Shown here piece after piece: positions 1 through 5,409 of a stretch of DNA of 6,453 nucleotides. Numbering within the stretch: position 1 is the stretch's first letter; every line of letters starts with the position of its first letter. Below the pieces are notes generated by a model, which was given only the letters and a program-made list of their open reading frames with translations, was not told where the DNA came from and did no database searches. The DNA is from Candidatus Cloacimonadota bacterium (lineage in GTDB: Bacteria; Cloacimonadota; Cloacimonadia; Cloacimonadales; TCS61). The stretch spans positions 1 through 6,453 of the forward strand of contig JAIORR010000212.1 of NCBI GenBank assembly GCA_021108055.1, in the 5' to 3' direction. Made by a program: the position numbers and the translations under genes.

Positions 1-8
1 ATAAAAAC

Positions 9-86
9 TGGTCGGGATGAGAGGATTTGAACCTCCGACCTTTCGCCCCCCAGACGAACGCGCTAACCGAGCTGCGCTACATCCCG
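9..86 (-). tRNA. tRNA-Pro, anticodon GGG, CCA encoded
   Basis: Read on the minus strand, the sequence folds as a complete 78-base cloverleaf. It has a 7-bp acceptor stem CGGGATG/CATCCCG, a GCGC/GCGC D stem, an anticodon stem TTCGT/GCGAA with loop CTGGGGG, a T arm GGAGG-TTCAAAT-CCTCT, and a 3' ACCA encoded in the DNA. The anticodon GGG is at 49-51 and decodes CCC (and CCU by wobble) as proline. The C1-G72 acceptor pair and the GTAGCGCAGC start are typical of bacterial tRNA-Pro. The base next to the anticodon is G37, as expected for this tRNA, where it is normally methylated. G34-G39 form a run of six G, with U31-G39 closing the loop as a wobble pair. A short T run (GTTTTTAT on the minus strand) follows the 3' end at the window edge and could be part of a terminator. 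Confidence 0.96.
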
Positions 87-97
87 ACTGGTGACAG

Positions 98-123
98 ATT
101 TAAAATCTCTTTTTTCATGACAA
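98..123 (-). promoter_or_regulatory. possible promoter of the tRNA-Pro gene
   Basis: On the minus strand, TTGTCA (plus 118-123) resembles a -35 box. The AT-rich TTAAAT (plus 98-103), 14 bases downstream, resembles a -10 box and lies 11 bases before the tRNA 5' end. The spacing is shorter than the usual 16-18 bases and the -10 match is only partial. The placement is right for a tRNA promoter, but the call rests on weak motifs. Confidence 0.25.
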
Positions 124-142
124 GTATTTTTTGTAATGAATA

Positions 143-172
143 TTTGACATAACATTAAACAATTCATTTTTG
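143..172 (+). promoter_or_regulatory. possible promoter of the ABC-F operon
   Basis: TTGACA at 144-149 is a perfect -35 consensus, but no good TATAAT follows at 16-18 bases. The same stretch can be read as the Bacteroidota-type pair TTTG (143-146) and CATTTTTG (165-172), close to TAnnTTTG, separated by 18 bases. Either reading puts the transcript start only about 10 bases before the ATG at 188, just at the ribosome binding site. That short leader is a reason for doubt. Confidence 0.25.
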
Positions 173-178
173 GATATT

Positions 179-182
179 GGAG
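179..182 (+). promoter_or_regulatory. Shine-Dalgarno that fixes the ABC-F start at 188
   Basis: GGAG at 179-182 lies 5 bases before the ATG at 188. The reading frame stays open upstream to a TTG at 170, but that codon has no purine-rich site in front of it. The protein family also begins close to the first beta strand (SLISISNISHSF), which immediately follows the ATG at 188. Confidence 0.75.
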
Positions 183-187
183 CAAGA

Positions 188-2098
188 ATGAGTTTAATAT
201 CGATTTCAAACATATCGCATAGTTTTGGCGATAATATTATATTCAAAAACGTCAACTTTGCGATTGAGCGAAACAGCCAAATAGGGTTAGTAGGAAAAAA
301 CGGTTCCGGCAAAACCACATTATTCAATATTATTACCCGAAAGCTTTTCCCTGAAAATGGTGAAGTACACATTGCCAAAAATACAAGAATCGTATATCTT
401 ACTCAAGAACCAGAACTGAATGATAATCAAACTCTTTACGAATGCGTTTTGGAATCACGACAAGATTATATTGAACTTAGTGCAAAACTGGAAGCTGCTG
501 AACAGGACTTATTTCACGATCATTCACAAGAAAGCCTGAAAAGATATTCAAAGTTACAACAAAAATTCGAGCAGATAGATGGATATACTTTTCGCACTGA
601 AATGAAACTTGTTCTTACCGGTCTTAAATTCCCTCAATCTGTTTGGGAACAGAAAGTTGAACAATTCAGTGGAGGTGAAAAAACACGTATTCAACTGGCA
701 AAATTCCTGCTTCAGTCTTTCGATGTTATTCTGCTGGACGAACCTACAAACCATCTTGATATGGAAATGATCTACTGGTTGGAAGCTTACCTGAAAAAAA
801 TCGAAAAACCTTACGTTATCATATCGCACGACCGTCATTTCCTGGATAAAACAGTAACGAAAATTATTGAAATAAAAGACCATTCGTTCCATCGATATTC
901 CGGGAATTATACGTTTTATAAAGAAGAGTCAAAAAGCAGAACCATCCTGCAGGAAAAAGAATTCAAGAAACAACAGAAGAAACTGAAACAGATGGACAAT
1001 CAGATTAAACAATTCCGAATCTGGGGAAAAGCACGAGATAGTGAAGTGATGTACCGCAGAGCAAAAGAACTGGAAAAGCGTCTTGATAAAATTGAACAAA
1101 TCGAAAAACCACAGCACGAAAGATCAGTAAATCTGAATATACAACCTACCAGACGAAGTGGTAACGACGTGTACATTTTGGAAAATATCACTTTTGGATT
1201 TCCTGAAAATATATTGGCAAGTAATGTAAATCTGCGAATGAATTATCAGGATAGAATTGCCGTGTTGGGTAAAAATGGCTGCGGAAAAACCACTTTACTT
1301 CGTATGCTGAATGAAGAGATCGAGCCAATGAAAGGAAACGCAAAAAAGGGTGCCAGCCTGCACATCGGTTATTATGATCAGATGCACTTCGTTCTGGATA
1401 ATACTCTGAACGTGAAAGAAACGATCTGGCAGTTAGCTCCCTTGGAAACAAAGGGTTATGTTTTTTCCTATCTTGCAAAATATGGCTTTACGGGAGATGA
1501 CTTGGAAAAGCAAGTTTCTATGCTCAGTGGCGGCGAGAAAGCACGGCTTTACCTAGCAAAGCTCATCCACGAAAAACCAAACTTCCTGATATTGGATGAA
1601 CCGACAAATCATCTTGATCTGAGCATGATCGCCAGTCTGGAAGAAGCATTGCAAAACTATGAAGGCACTATTATTTTCGTTTCGCACGATACATATTTCA
1701 TCGAAAAAATAGCCGGTAAGAAATGGTTTTTCCAAAATGGAACCATCACTGAAACTGAAGATTCGGTAGAAATGTTATTTTCTTTTGATCAGGAGAAAAT
1801 TGTTAAACCCAAAAAACAAAAACCAAGATCAAAAATTCGTAAAGTCAATCCAATTATGCTGGAAAAACTTTATCAAGAAATCGTAAGTATTCAGAAGCAG
1901 ATCGAATTACACAATGAAGAAATCATTTCCTGCGAAGAAGAATTCCATGATCTTTCCACGTATAAAAACCAGGAGAAAGTAAAAACTTTGACGAAAAAGA
2001 TCAAAAGACTCAAAAGTGAAATCGTTGAAATGAAATTAAAACTTGAAAAACTGGATCACGAGTATTTGGAATTATCAATGTTACAGGAGTTACAATGA
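188..2098 (+). CDS. ABC-F family ATPase (duplicated ABC, Uup/YdiF-like)
   Basis: The 636-residue soluble protein has two ABC ATPase domains and no membrane segments, which defines the ABC-F family of ribosome-associated translation factors. Domain 1 has Walker A GLVGKNGSGKTT (33-44), Q-loop Gln73, signature FSGGEKTR (160-167), Walker B LLDEPTNHLD (182-191) and the H-loop SHD (213-215). Domain 2 has Walker A GKNGCGKTT (361-369), Q-loop Gln398, signature LSGGEKAR (446-453), LILDEPTNHLD (467-477) and SHD (499-501). All catalytic residues are intact in both halves. The charged helical linker at about 245-325 corresponds to the P-site tRNA interaction motif. A lysine/glutamate-rich coiled coil (about 550-635) matches the C-terminal extension seen in Uup/YdiF-type members. 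The arm insertion in domain 1 is short. Family members bind the ribosomal E site and aid stalled or starting ribosomes, and some give antibiotic resistance. Nothing here favours resistance over a housekeeping role. The stop overlaps the next start (ATGA). Confidence 0.95.
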   Translation: MSLISISNISHSFGDNIIFKNVNFAIERNSQIGLVGKNGSGKTTLFNIITRKLFPENGEVHIAKNTRIVYLTQEPELNDNQTLYECVLESRQDYIELSAKLEAAEQDLFHDHSQESLKRYSKLQQKFEQIDGYTFRTEMKLVLTGLKFPQSVWEQKVEQFSGGEKTRIQLAKFLLQSFDVILLDEPTNHLDMEMIYWLEAYLKKIEKPYVIISHDRHFLDKTVTKIIEIKDHSFHRYSGNYTFYKEESKSRTILQEKEFKKQQKKLKQMDNQIKQFRIWGKARDSEVMYRRAKELEKRLDKIEQIEKPQHERSVNLNIQPTRRSGNDVYILENITFGFPENILASNVNLRMNYQDRIAVLGKNGCGKTTLLRMLNEEIEPMKGNAKKGASLHIGYYDQMHFVLDNTLNVKETIWQLAPLETKGYVFSYLAKYGFTGDDLEKQVSMLSGGEKARLYLAKLIHEKPNFLILDEPTNHLDLSMIASLEEALQNYEGTIIFVSHDTYFIEKIAGKKWFFQNGTITETEDSVEMLFSFDQEKIVKPKKQKPRSKIRKVNPIMLEKLYQEIVSIQKQIELHNEEIISCEEEFHDLSTYKNQEKVKTLTKKIKRLKSEIVEMKLKLEKLDHEYLELSMLQELQ

Positions 2099-3066
2099 TC
2101 ATAGGATTCACAACTTCCTTTCCAGTAGAAATAATTTATGCCGCAGGACACAAACCGGTTGACCTGAATAACATTTTTATAACCGGAAATGCAAAAAAAT
2201 ATGTGGAAGACGCTGAATTCATCGGCTATCCTCGTAATATCTGCAGTTGGATAAAAGGCATGTACAGCGTAGTTCTTTCCTCGGATATCGATGCTGTGAT
2301 CGGTGTGGTGGAGGGTGATTGTTCCAATACTCAATCTTTAATGGCAACTTTGAAAGATAAAAAAATAAAAATTATCCCGTTTTCCTTTTCCTACAACAGA
2401 AACAGAAAGGAGCTTGAAAAAGAAATTAATAAACTGGAAGAGCATTTCAATGTCCCGCATTCAGAAGTTATAAAAGTAAAGAAAAGACTCGATCAGATCA
2501 GGAAAAAACTTGTTTATCTGGATAAGTTGACATATAAAGAAAATAAAGTAACCGGATTGGAAAATCATCTCTGGCTGGTAAATTCATCCGATTTCAATGG
2601 TAATCCCGTCGATTTTGAGAACAGGCTGGATCAATTCGTTTTGAAAGCAGAGAATCGGAAACCTTTGAAATTCAATTTCAGATTTGGATTTCTGGGCGTT
2701 CCTCCCATCATTACCGATCTTTACGACTTCCTTCTAAAAAATGGTGCAAACGTAGTTTTCAATGAAATTCAAAGACAGTTTTCCATGCCATATTTGGAAG
2801 AAGACCTGACCCAACAATATCTGAAATACACTTATCCATATTCTGTTTTCGACAGACTGGAAGATATTAAAGCAGAAATTAAAAAACGCAAATTGGATGC
2901 AGTTATCAGCTATTCACAATCTTTCTGTCATCGCCAGATCGATAACATTCTCCTGAAAAAATACATAGATATTCCTTTCCTCACTATCGAAGGAGACCAG
3001 CCGGGTGAATTGGATGCAAGAACTAAGTTGAGAATAGAAAGTTTTTTGGATATGTTGAGATATTAA
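2095..3066 (+). CDS. 2-hydroxyacyl-CoA dehydratase / benzoyl-CoA reductase (HgdB/BcrC-like) family protein, short form
   Basis: The 323-residue protein starts with the family pattern GFTTSFPVEIIYAAGHKPVDL. It then has a YPRNICSWIKG segment with Cys50, GVVEGDCSNTQSL with Cys76, and a C-terminal SYSQSFCHRQID with Cys278 followed by IPFLTIEGDQPGELDARTKLRIESF. These are its only cysteines. They match the three conserved ligands of the [4Fe-4S] cluster in HgdA/HgdB-type subunits, which dehydrate 2-hydroxyacyl-CoA or reduce aromatic CoA esters with low-potential electrons from an ATPase activator. Known dehydratase and reductase subunits are usually about 370-440 residues, so this is a reduced form. 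A lysine/glutamate-rich helical stretch (about 102-150) lies between the two halves. The partner subunit and the ATP-dependent activator that such enzymes need are not in the window. Translation is coupled to the ABC-F gene by an ATGA overlap, with AGGAG at 2085-2089. The family is well supported; the substrate is unknown. Confidence 0.85.
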   Translation: MIIGFTTSFPVEIIYAAGHKPVDLNNIFITGNAKKYVEDAEFIGYPRNICSWIKGMYSVVLSSDIDAVIGVVEGDCSNTQSLMATLKDKKIKIIPFSFSYNRNRKELEKEINKLEEHFNVPHSEVIKVKKRLDQIRKKLVYLDKLTYKENKVTGLENHLWLVNSSDFNGNPVDFENRLDQFVLKAENRKPLKFNFRFGFLGVPPIITDLYDFLLKNGANVVFNEIQRQFSMPYLEEDLTQQYLKYTYPYSVFDRLEDIKAEIKKRKLDAVISYSQSFCHRQIDNILLKKYIDIPFLTIEGDQPGELDARTKLRIESFLDMLRY

Positions 3067-3094
3067 AGTAACTCAAAGCTCCGTCTTTAAAAAT

Positions 3095-3114
3095 CGCAAA
3101 CAGGGATGTTTGCG
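3095..3114. repeat. inverted repeat, 7-bp stem and 6-base loop
   Basis: CGCAAAC at 3095-3101 and GTTTGCG at 3108-3114 are perfect complements around the loop AGGGAT. There is no T run after the stem on either strand, so a standard intrinsic terminator is unlikely. It lies 29 bases after the stop of the HgdB-like gene and could still stabilise the 3' end of the upstream transcript. Confidence 0.7.
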
Positions 3115-3124
3115 GTACAAGTAA

Positions 3125-3143
3125 CTCGATCTGCCAGATCGAG
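3125..3143. repeat. inverted repeat CTCGATCTG-C-CAGATCGAG just before a ribosome binding site
   Basis: The two 9-base arms are perfect complements around a single C. As RNA it would form an 8-bp stem with a GCC loop. It ends exactly where the Shine-Dalgarno region (AAAGGAA, 3144-3150) of the transpeptidase gene begins. It could be a repeat-family hairpin, a protein-binding palindrome, or a structure that affects initiation of the next gene. There is no T run to suggest termination. Confidence 0.65.
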
Positions 3144-3158
3144 AAAGGAAAAAAGTAA

Positions 3159-3731
3159 ATGAAATTTTTTATTCTAATTTCTATCATCCTGTTATCTATT
3201 TATCCTGCATTCTCCCAAAATCCTGCTAATAATCAACAACTCTTAAACTACGATAAAAATATCTCTGATCTAATCGAAAATCTTAATAAAGATAGCATTC
3301 AGATTATTATTGAAAAATCGAAATATAAACTATCAATTCAATATTATAGAAAAATTATTAAAAGCTATCCTGTAGTTTTCGGATCTAACCCGATAGATGA
3401 TAAGCTGCGTCAGGGAGATAGCTGCACACCGGAAGGAGAATTTAAGATTCGTGATAGATACCCACATCATTCATGGTCGAAATTCCTCTGGATAGACTAT
3501 CCAACAGATGATTCATGGAGTAAACACAAAGAAGCAAAATCGCAAAATAAAATTCCACAAAACGCAAATATCGGCGGAGATTTGGGAATTCATGGCGTTC
3601 CAAAAGGAATGGATTACTTAATCGACTCCAAAGAAAATTGGACTCTGGGTTGCATTTCCCTCAAAAACAAGGATATTAATGAAATATATTCGATTACAAA
3701 AATCGGAACAAAAGTAGTAATAAAACACTGA
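3159..3731 (+). CDS. secreted L,D-transpeptidase (YkuD domain)
   Basis: The 190-residue protein begins with a signal peptide (MKFFILISIILLSIYPAFSQ, cleavage probably near residues 19-20) and no lipobox cysteine, so it should be exported to the periplasm. The rest is one YkuD domain (about 46-189). It includes the GDSCTPEGEF turn (87-95), the catalytic-site His145 in GIHGVP, and the nucleophile Cys165 in WTLGCISLKN. The TLGC form replaces the S/T-H-G-C motif of many family members but occurs in the YafK/ErfK-like branch. Family members cross-link peptidoglycan through 3-3 bonds or attach proteins to it; the substrate here cannot be told. There is no LysM or other wall-binding domain. The start ATG follows AAAGGAA (3144-3150) by 8 bases. 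Base composition is very AT-rich in its first third: 8 G+C in the 60 bases from 3301, by hand count. Confidence 0.9.
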   Translation: MKFFILISIILLSIYPAFSQNPANNQQLLNYDKNISDLIENLNKDSIQIIIEKSKYKLSIQYYRKIIKSYPVVFGSNPIDDKLRQGDSCTPEGEFKIRDRYPHHSWSKFLWIDYPTDDSWSKHKEAKSQNKIPQNANIGGDLGIHGVPKGMDYLIDSKENWTLGCISLKNKDINEIYSITKIGTKVVIKH

Positions 3732-3732
3732 A

Positions 3733-3797
3733 ATGATAATCGAAGAACCAGAAACAGAAGTAGAATCCGAGCATTTAAAATGAGAAAGGAACTGTAA
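3733..3797 (+). pseudogene. possible N-terminal scrap of a GNAT acetyltransferase, frameshifted
   Basis: An ATG at 3733 opens a 16-codon frame reading MIIEEPETEVESEHLK before TGA at 3781. A single-base shift at 3780 continues it as MRKEL before TAA at 3795. The joined peptide resembles the first residues of GNAT proteins that start with an acidic helix followed by an L-R-x-E-L segment. The C-terminal part of such a GNAT protein lies at 4535-4678, on the far side of the intervening gene. The stretch is short and its resemblance could be chance. There is no strong ribosome binding site in front of it. The alternative is plain intergenic sequence or a tiny unrelated peptide. Confidence 0.35.
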
Positions 3798-3811
3798 AAA
3801 AAGGAGTTTAA

Positions 3812-4534
3812 ATGAAAAGAATCACTTTATTAGCATGTTTATTGATAATCCTATTTTCTAATTTACTTTCCGTAGAAGTTATCCTGATCAACAAAAAGCT
3901 TATTGCCGGTTCTCTAATAAAACACAAGAAAAAAATAGTTTACTTATCTAAAGATGATACTTTATATGTAATTAGTGAAGATGCTATTCAGAACATCGAT
4001 TATGCCAGAAATGAAATAGATCAGCCTGACTTGAGGATAAATTACAATTCCTACCAGAAAATATACAAAATCAACCGGAAAAACATCTGGACTCATGAAC
4101 TTTTTAACAAAGCAAAAATCAAATCTTTTGTAATGAATAATGAGGTAATTGCATTTAAATTCCAAAAGTTAATGAAAATTCAATTAGTCTCAGGTGATAC
4201 CGTATTTGGAAGATTTTATAAGGATTCAGAGCATAATATTCAAATAATAAGTGATTCACTAATATTTTATCCAAAGAGAGATATTTCCAAAATATGGTTA
4301 AGAACCGAACTCAAAAAAAACGGCATCAATCTCGGTGGTTTCATTGGATTATTATTGGGTATGTCAGTAGGAGCAACGATAGCCCAGCTTGAAGGATATG
4401 ATGACGGAAAAGATGCTAAATTCATTCATCCTGTTATAGCGGGACCAATTATCGGATGGCTGATTGGGGCGAGCTTCGGATATTGTATTGGCTGGGTATT
4501 CGATAAAGAGCAATTAGTTTGGAGCAGAAATTGA
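3812..4534 (+). CDS. exported protein of unknown function with two glycine-zipper membrane helices
   Basis: I do not recognise this 240-residue protein as a named family. It begins with a signal peptide (about 1-20, MKRITLLACLLIILFSNLLS). A beta-rich region follows with two similar units, about 22-63 and 123-163. Each has the pattern hydrophobic strand, short Gly/Lys or Gly-Asp turn, G-x-(L/F), charged stretch, then an I-x-x-I ending, which suggests small barrel-like repeats. The C terminus has two hydrophobic helices. Each carries five glycines spaced exactly four apart: Gly171/175/179/183/187 and Gly211/215/219/223/227. They are joined by an acidic loop (LEGYDDGKDAK). Such GxxxG zippers pack membrane helices tightly or drive oligomerisation in envelope proteins. 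AAGGAG at 3801-3806 lies 5 bases before the start. The gene is AT-rich: 17 and 16 G+C in the 60-base stretches from 3961 and 4201. Its stop codon TGA (4532-4534) is the first part of a 20-base copy of the mtnA start. Confidence 0.8.
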   Translation: MKRITLLACLLIILFSNLLSVEVILINKKLIAGSLIKHKKKIVYLSKDDTLYVISEDAIQNIDYARNEIDQPDLRINYNSYQKIYKINRKNIWTHELFNKAKIKSFVMNNEVIAFKFQKLMKIQLVSGDTVFGRFYKDSEHNIQIISDSLIFYPKRDISKIWLRTELKKNGINLGGFIGLLLGMSVGATIAQLEGYDDGKDAKFIHPVIAGPIIGWLIGASFGYCIGWVFDKEQLVWSRN

Positions 4535-4551
4535 AAGTCAACGGCAAAAAC
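4532..4551 (+). repeat. 20-base direct repeat, copy 1 (displaced copy of the mtnA start)
   Basis: tgaaagtcaacggcaaaaac is identical to 5411-5430, where it encodes the first residues of MtnA (KVNGKN). Here it overlaps the TGA stop of the glycine-zipper gene. Read from TTG at 4531 it gives LKVNGKNYH before losing similarity. Similarity continues imperfectly for a few bases beyond the 20 (ATC shared). A perfect 20-mer matching a protein-coding start is very unlikely by chance, so this is a duplication footprint. See 4535-4678 for what it is joined to. Confidence 0.85.
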
Positions 4552-4678
4552 TATCATCCTGAATGCACGTGAGAATGCTGTGAAATTTTATCAGAAACAT
4601 AATTATAAAATTATTGGAAAAGGATATACTTTGTTCGGCGTTGTCGAGCACTATGAAATGAGAAAAAAATATGAATAA
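4535..4678 (+). pseudogene. C-terminal fragment of a GNAT N-acetyltransferase
   Basis: An open frame with no start codon runs from just after the TGA at 4532 to TAA at 4676-4678. It encodes about 47 residues including AKTIILNARENAVKFYQKH, then NYKIIGKGYTLFGVVEH and YEMRKKYE. This is the classic end of a GNAT acetyltransferase: the LNARE-x-A-x-x-FY segment lining the acetyl-CoA site, the x-GY/NY-x-hydrophobic-x-G strand, and the H-x-x-M-x-K tail. A full protein of this type has roughly 150 residues, so the front two thirds is missing. Its first bases coincide with the 20-base copy of the mtnA start, which places the break at about 4545-4551. It is in the same frame as the upstream glycine-zipper gene, separated by that gene's TGA. 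The codons look undamaged, so the break is probably recent. It is almost certainly not functional alone. Confidence 0.75.
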
Positions 4679-4687
4679 GGGGAGAAA

Positions 4688-5407
4688 ATGAAAAGAGTTA
4701 TTTATCTATTATCAGGGATTTTAGTATTAGTTCTCTCAGCTTGTGCTGTTCCTACAACTTATCTTATGCCGATGTATAAAGGAAGAATTATTGAAAGTAA
4801 ATCATTGGCAATCGTTCATCCTGATTTCTTCATTGAAAATACAAAAGATGTAACCGATGACTTGGGAGAAGGCGATCCTAAACAAGTTTACGACGATTTT
4901 TTTACTTTTAATTTCAAAGGAAGAATGAGTCAACTCTCAACTTTCTCAGATGTTAACTTCATTTATGATGTTGACACAAAGGAATTTAAAGAACGTTCTT
5001 TAACAGTGGGAAAGGAAGAAACAATTTATATTGATCTACCCAAAGATGGTCGGGTTGTAAAAATTGATTCTTTATATGCAGATTTTGTTTTGTTTATTCA
5101 AGATTATCATATTTCCCGTGTAGATGGAACTTCCGGTTCTCCTGGTGTATATGTTCCTGCTGCAAATGGCATGGGTGGATCATGGGTAGGTGGTGGAGGT
5201 GGTTCTTTTCCCGACTTACGCCACACCTTTATTTATGCAATATGGGATAACAATGAGAAACAGATCGTTTCTTACGGGAAAATAATAAGTCCAACAATAT
5301 TTATCTTTGCCATGACCAGGGAAACATGGGACTCATCTATTACAGATATTGCTAAGAAGATACTTGTAAAAACCCCTTTCGAGAATTTCCCAGTTAACAC
5401 TTATTAA
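4688..5407 (+). CDS. lipoprotein of unknown function
   Basis: The 239-residue protein has a short positively charged start (MKRV), a hydrophobic stretch and the lipobox LSAC, with Cys19 as the lipidation site. It should be a lipoprotein anchored in the inner or outer membrane; residues +2/+3 are Ala-Val. I recognise no named domain in the mature part. It alternates hydrophobic strands with acidic loops (for example SLAIVHPDFFI at 39-49 and DFVLFIQDYHISR at 132-144). It also has a Gly/Ser-rich segment (about 147-173, with a WVGGGGGSF run) and a C-terminal FIYAIWDNNEKQIVSYGKI unit followed by a helix. A strand-helix fold in the periplasm is likely. AGGGGAG at 4678-4684 lies 3 bases before the ATG and touches the stop codon of the GNAT fragment. 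The stop at 5405-5407 is 2 bases before mtnA, suggesting co-transcription and coupling. Confidence 0.85.
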   Translation: MKRVIYLLSGILVLVLSACAVPTTYLMPMYKGRIIESKSLAIVHPDFFIENTKDVTDDLGEGDPKQVYDDFFTFNFKGRMSQLSTFSDVNFIYDVDTKEFKERSLTVGKEETIYIDLPKDGRVVKIDSLYADFVLFIQDYHISRVDGTSGSPGVYVPAANGMGGSWVGGGGGSFPDLRHTFIYAIWDNNEKQIVSYGKIISPTIFIFAMTRETWDSSITDIAKKILVKTPFENFPVNTY

Positions 5408-5409
5408 TT

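Larger units (their letters stand above)
3066..3143. repeat. mosaic of short palindromes with repeated AAGTAACTC
   Basis: The 9-mer AAGTAACTC occurs at 3066-3074 and 3119-3127. The second copy runs straight into a perfect palindrome. The first copy is followed by a weaker one, AAAG-CTCCGT-CTTT (3075-3088). A further perfect inverted repeat lies between them. This layout resembles the modular, non-coding, dispersed palindromic repeats (REP-like) found between genes in many bacterial genomes. Whether it recurs elsewhere in this genome cannot be seen from the window. Confidence 0.5.

Noticed and set aside
170..187. TTG at 170 as the start of the ABC-F protein
   Set aside because: It has no ribosome binding site and adds six residues outside the family alignment. 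The ATG at 188 has GGAG 5 bases upstream.
1188..1478. A 96-codon open frame on the minus strand inside the ABC-F gene, and similar antisense frames elsewhere
   Set aside because: These lie opposite strongly conserved coding sequence, show no recognisable protein pattern and lack supporting start signals. They are shadows of the real genes.
188..2098. Antibiotic-resistance ABC-F
   Set aside because: The sequence motifs are common to housekeeping and resistance members. The short arm and the Uup/YdiF-like C-terminal coil give no positive sign of resistance.
3095..3143. Intrinsic terminators formed by the two perfect hairpins
   Set aside because: Neither hairpin is followed by a T run on either strand, and the second runs directly into the ribosome binding site of the next gene.
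3066..3143. CRISPR-like array
   Set aside because: There are only two copies of a 9-mer, no regular spacers and no cas genes; the palindromes differ from each other.
3733..3783. A functional 16-residue small protein
   Set aside because: It has no clear ribosome binding site and no hydrophobic or known peptide feature. A gene remnant or chance frame is more likely.
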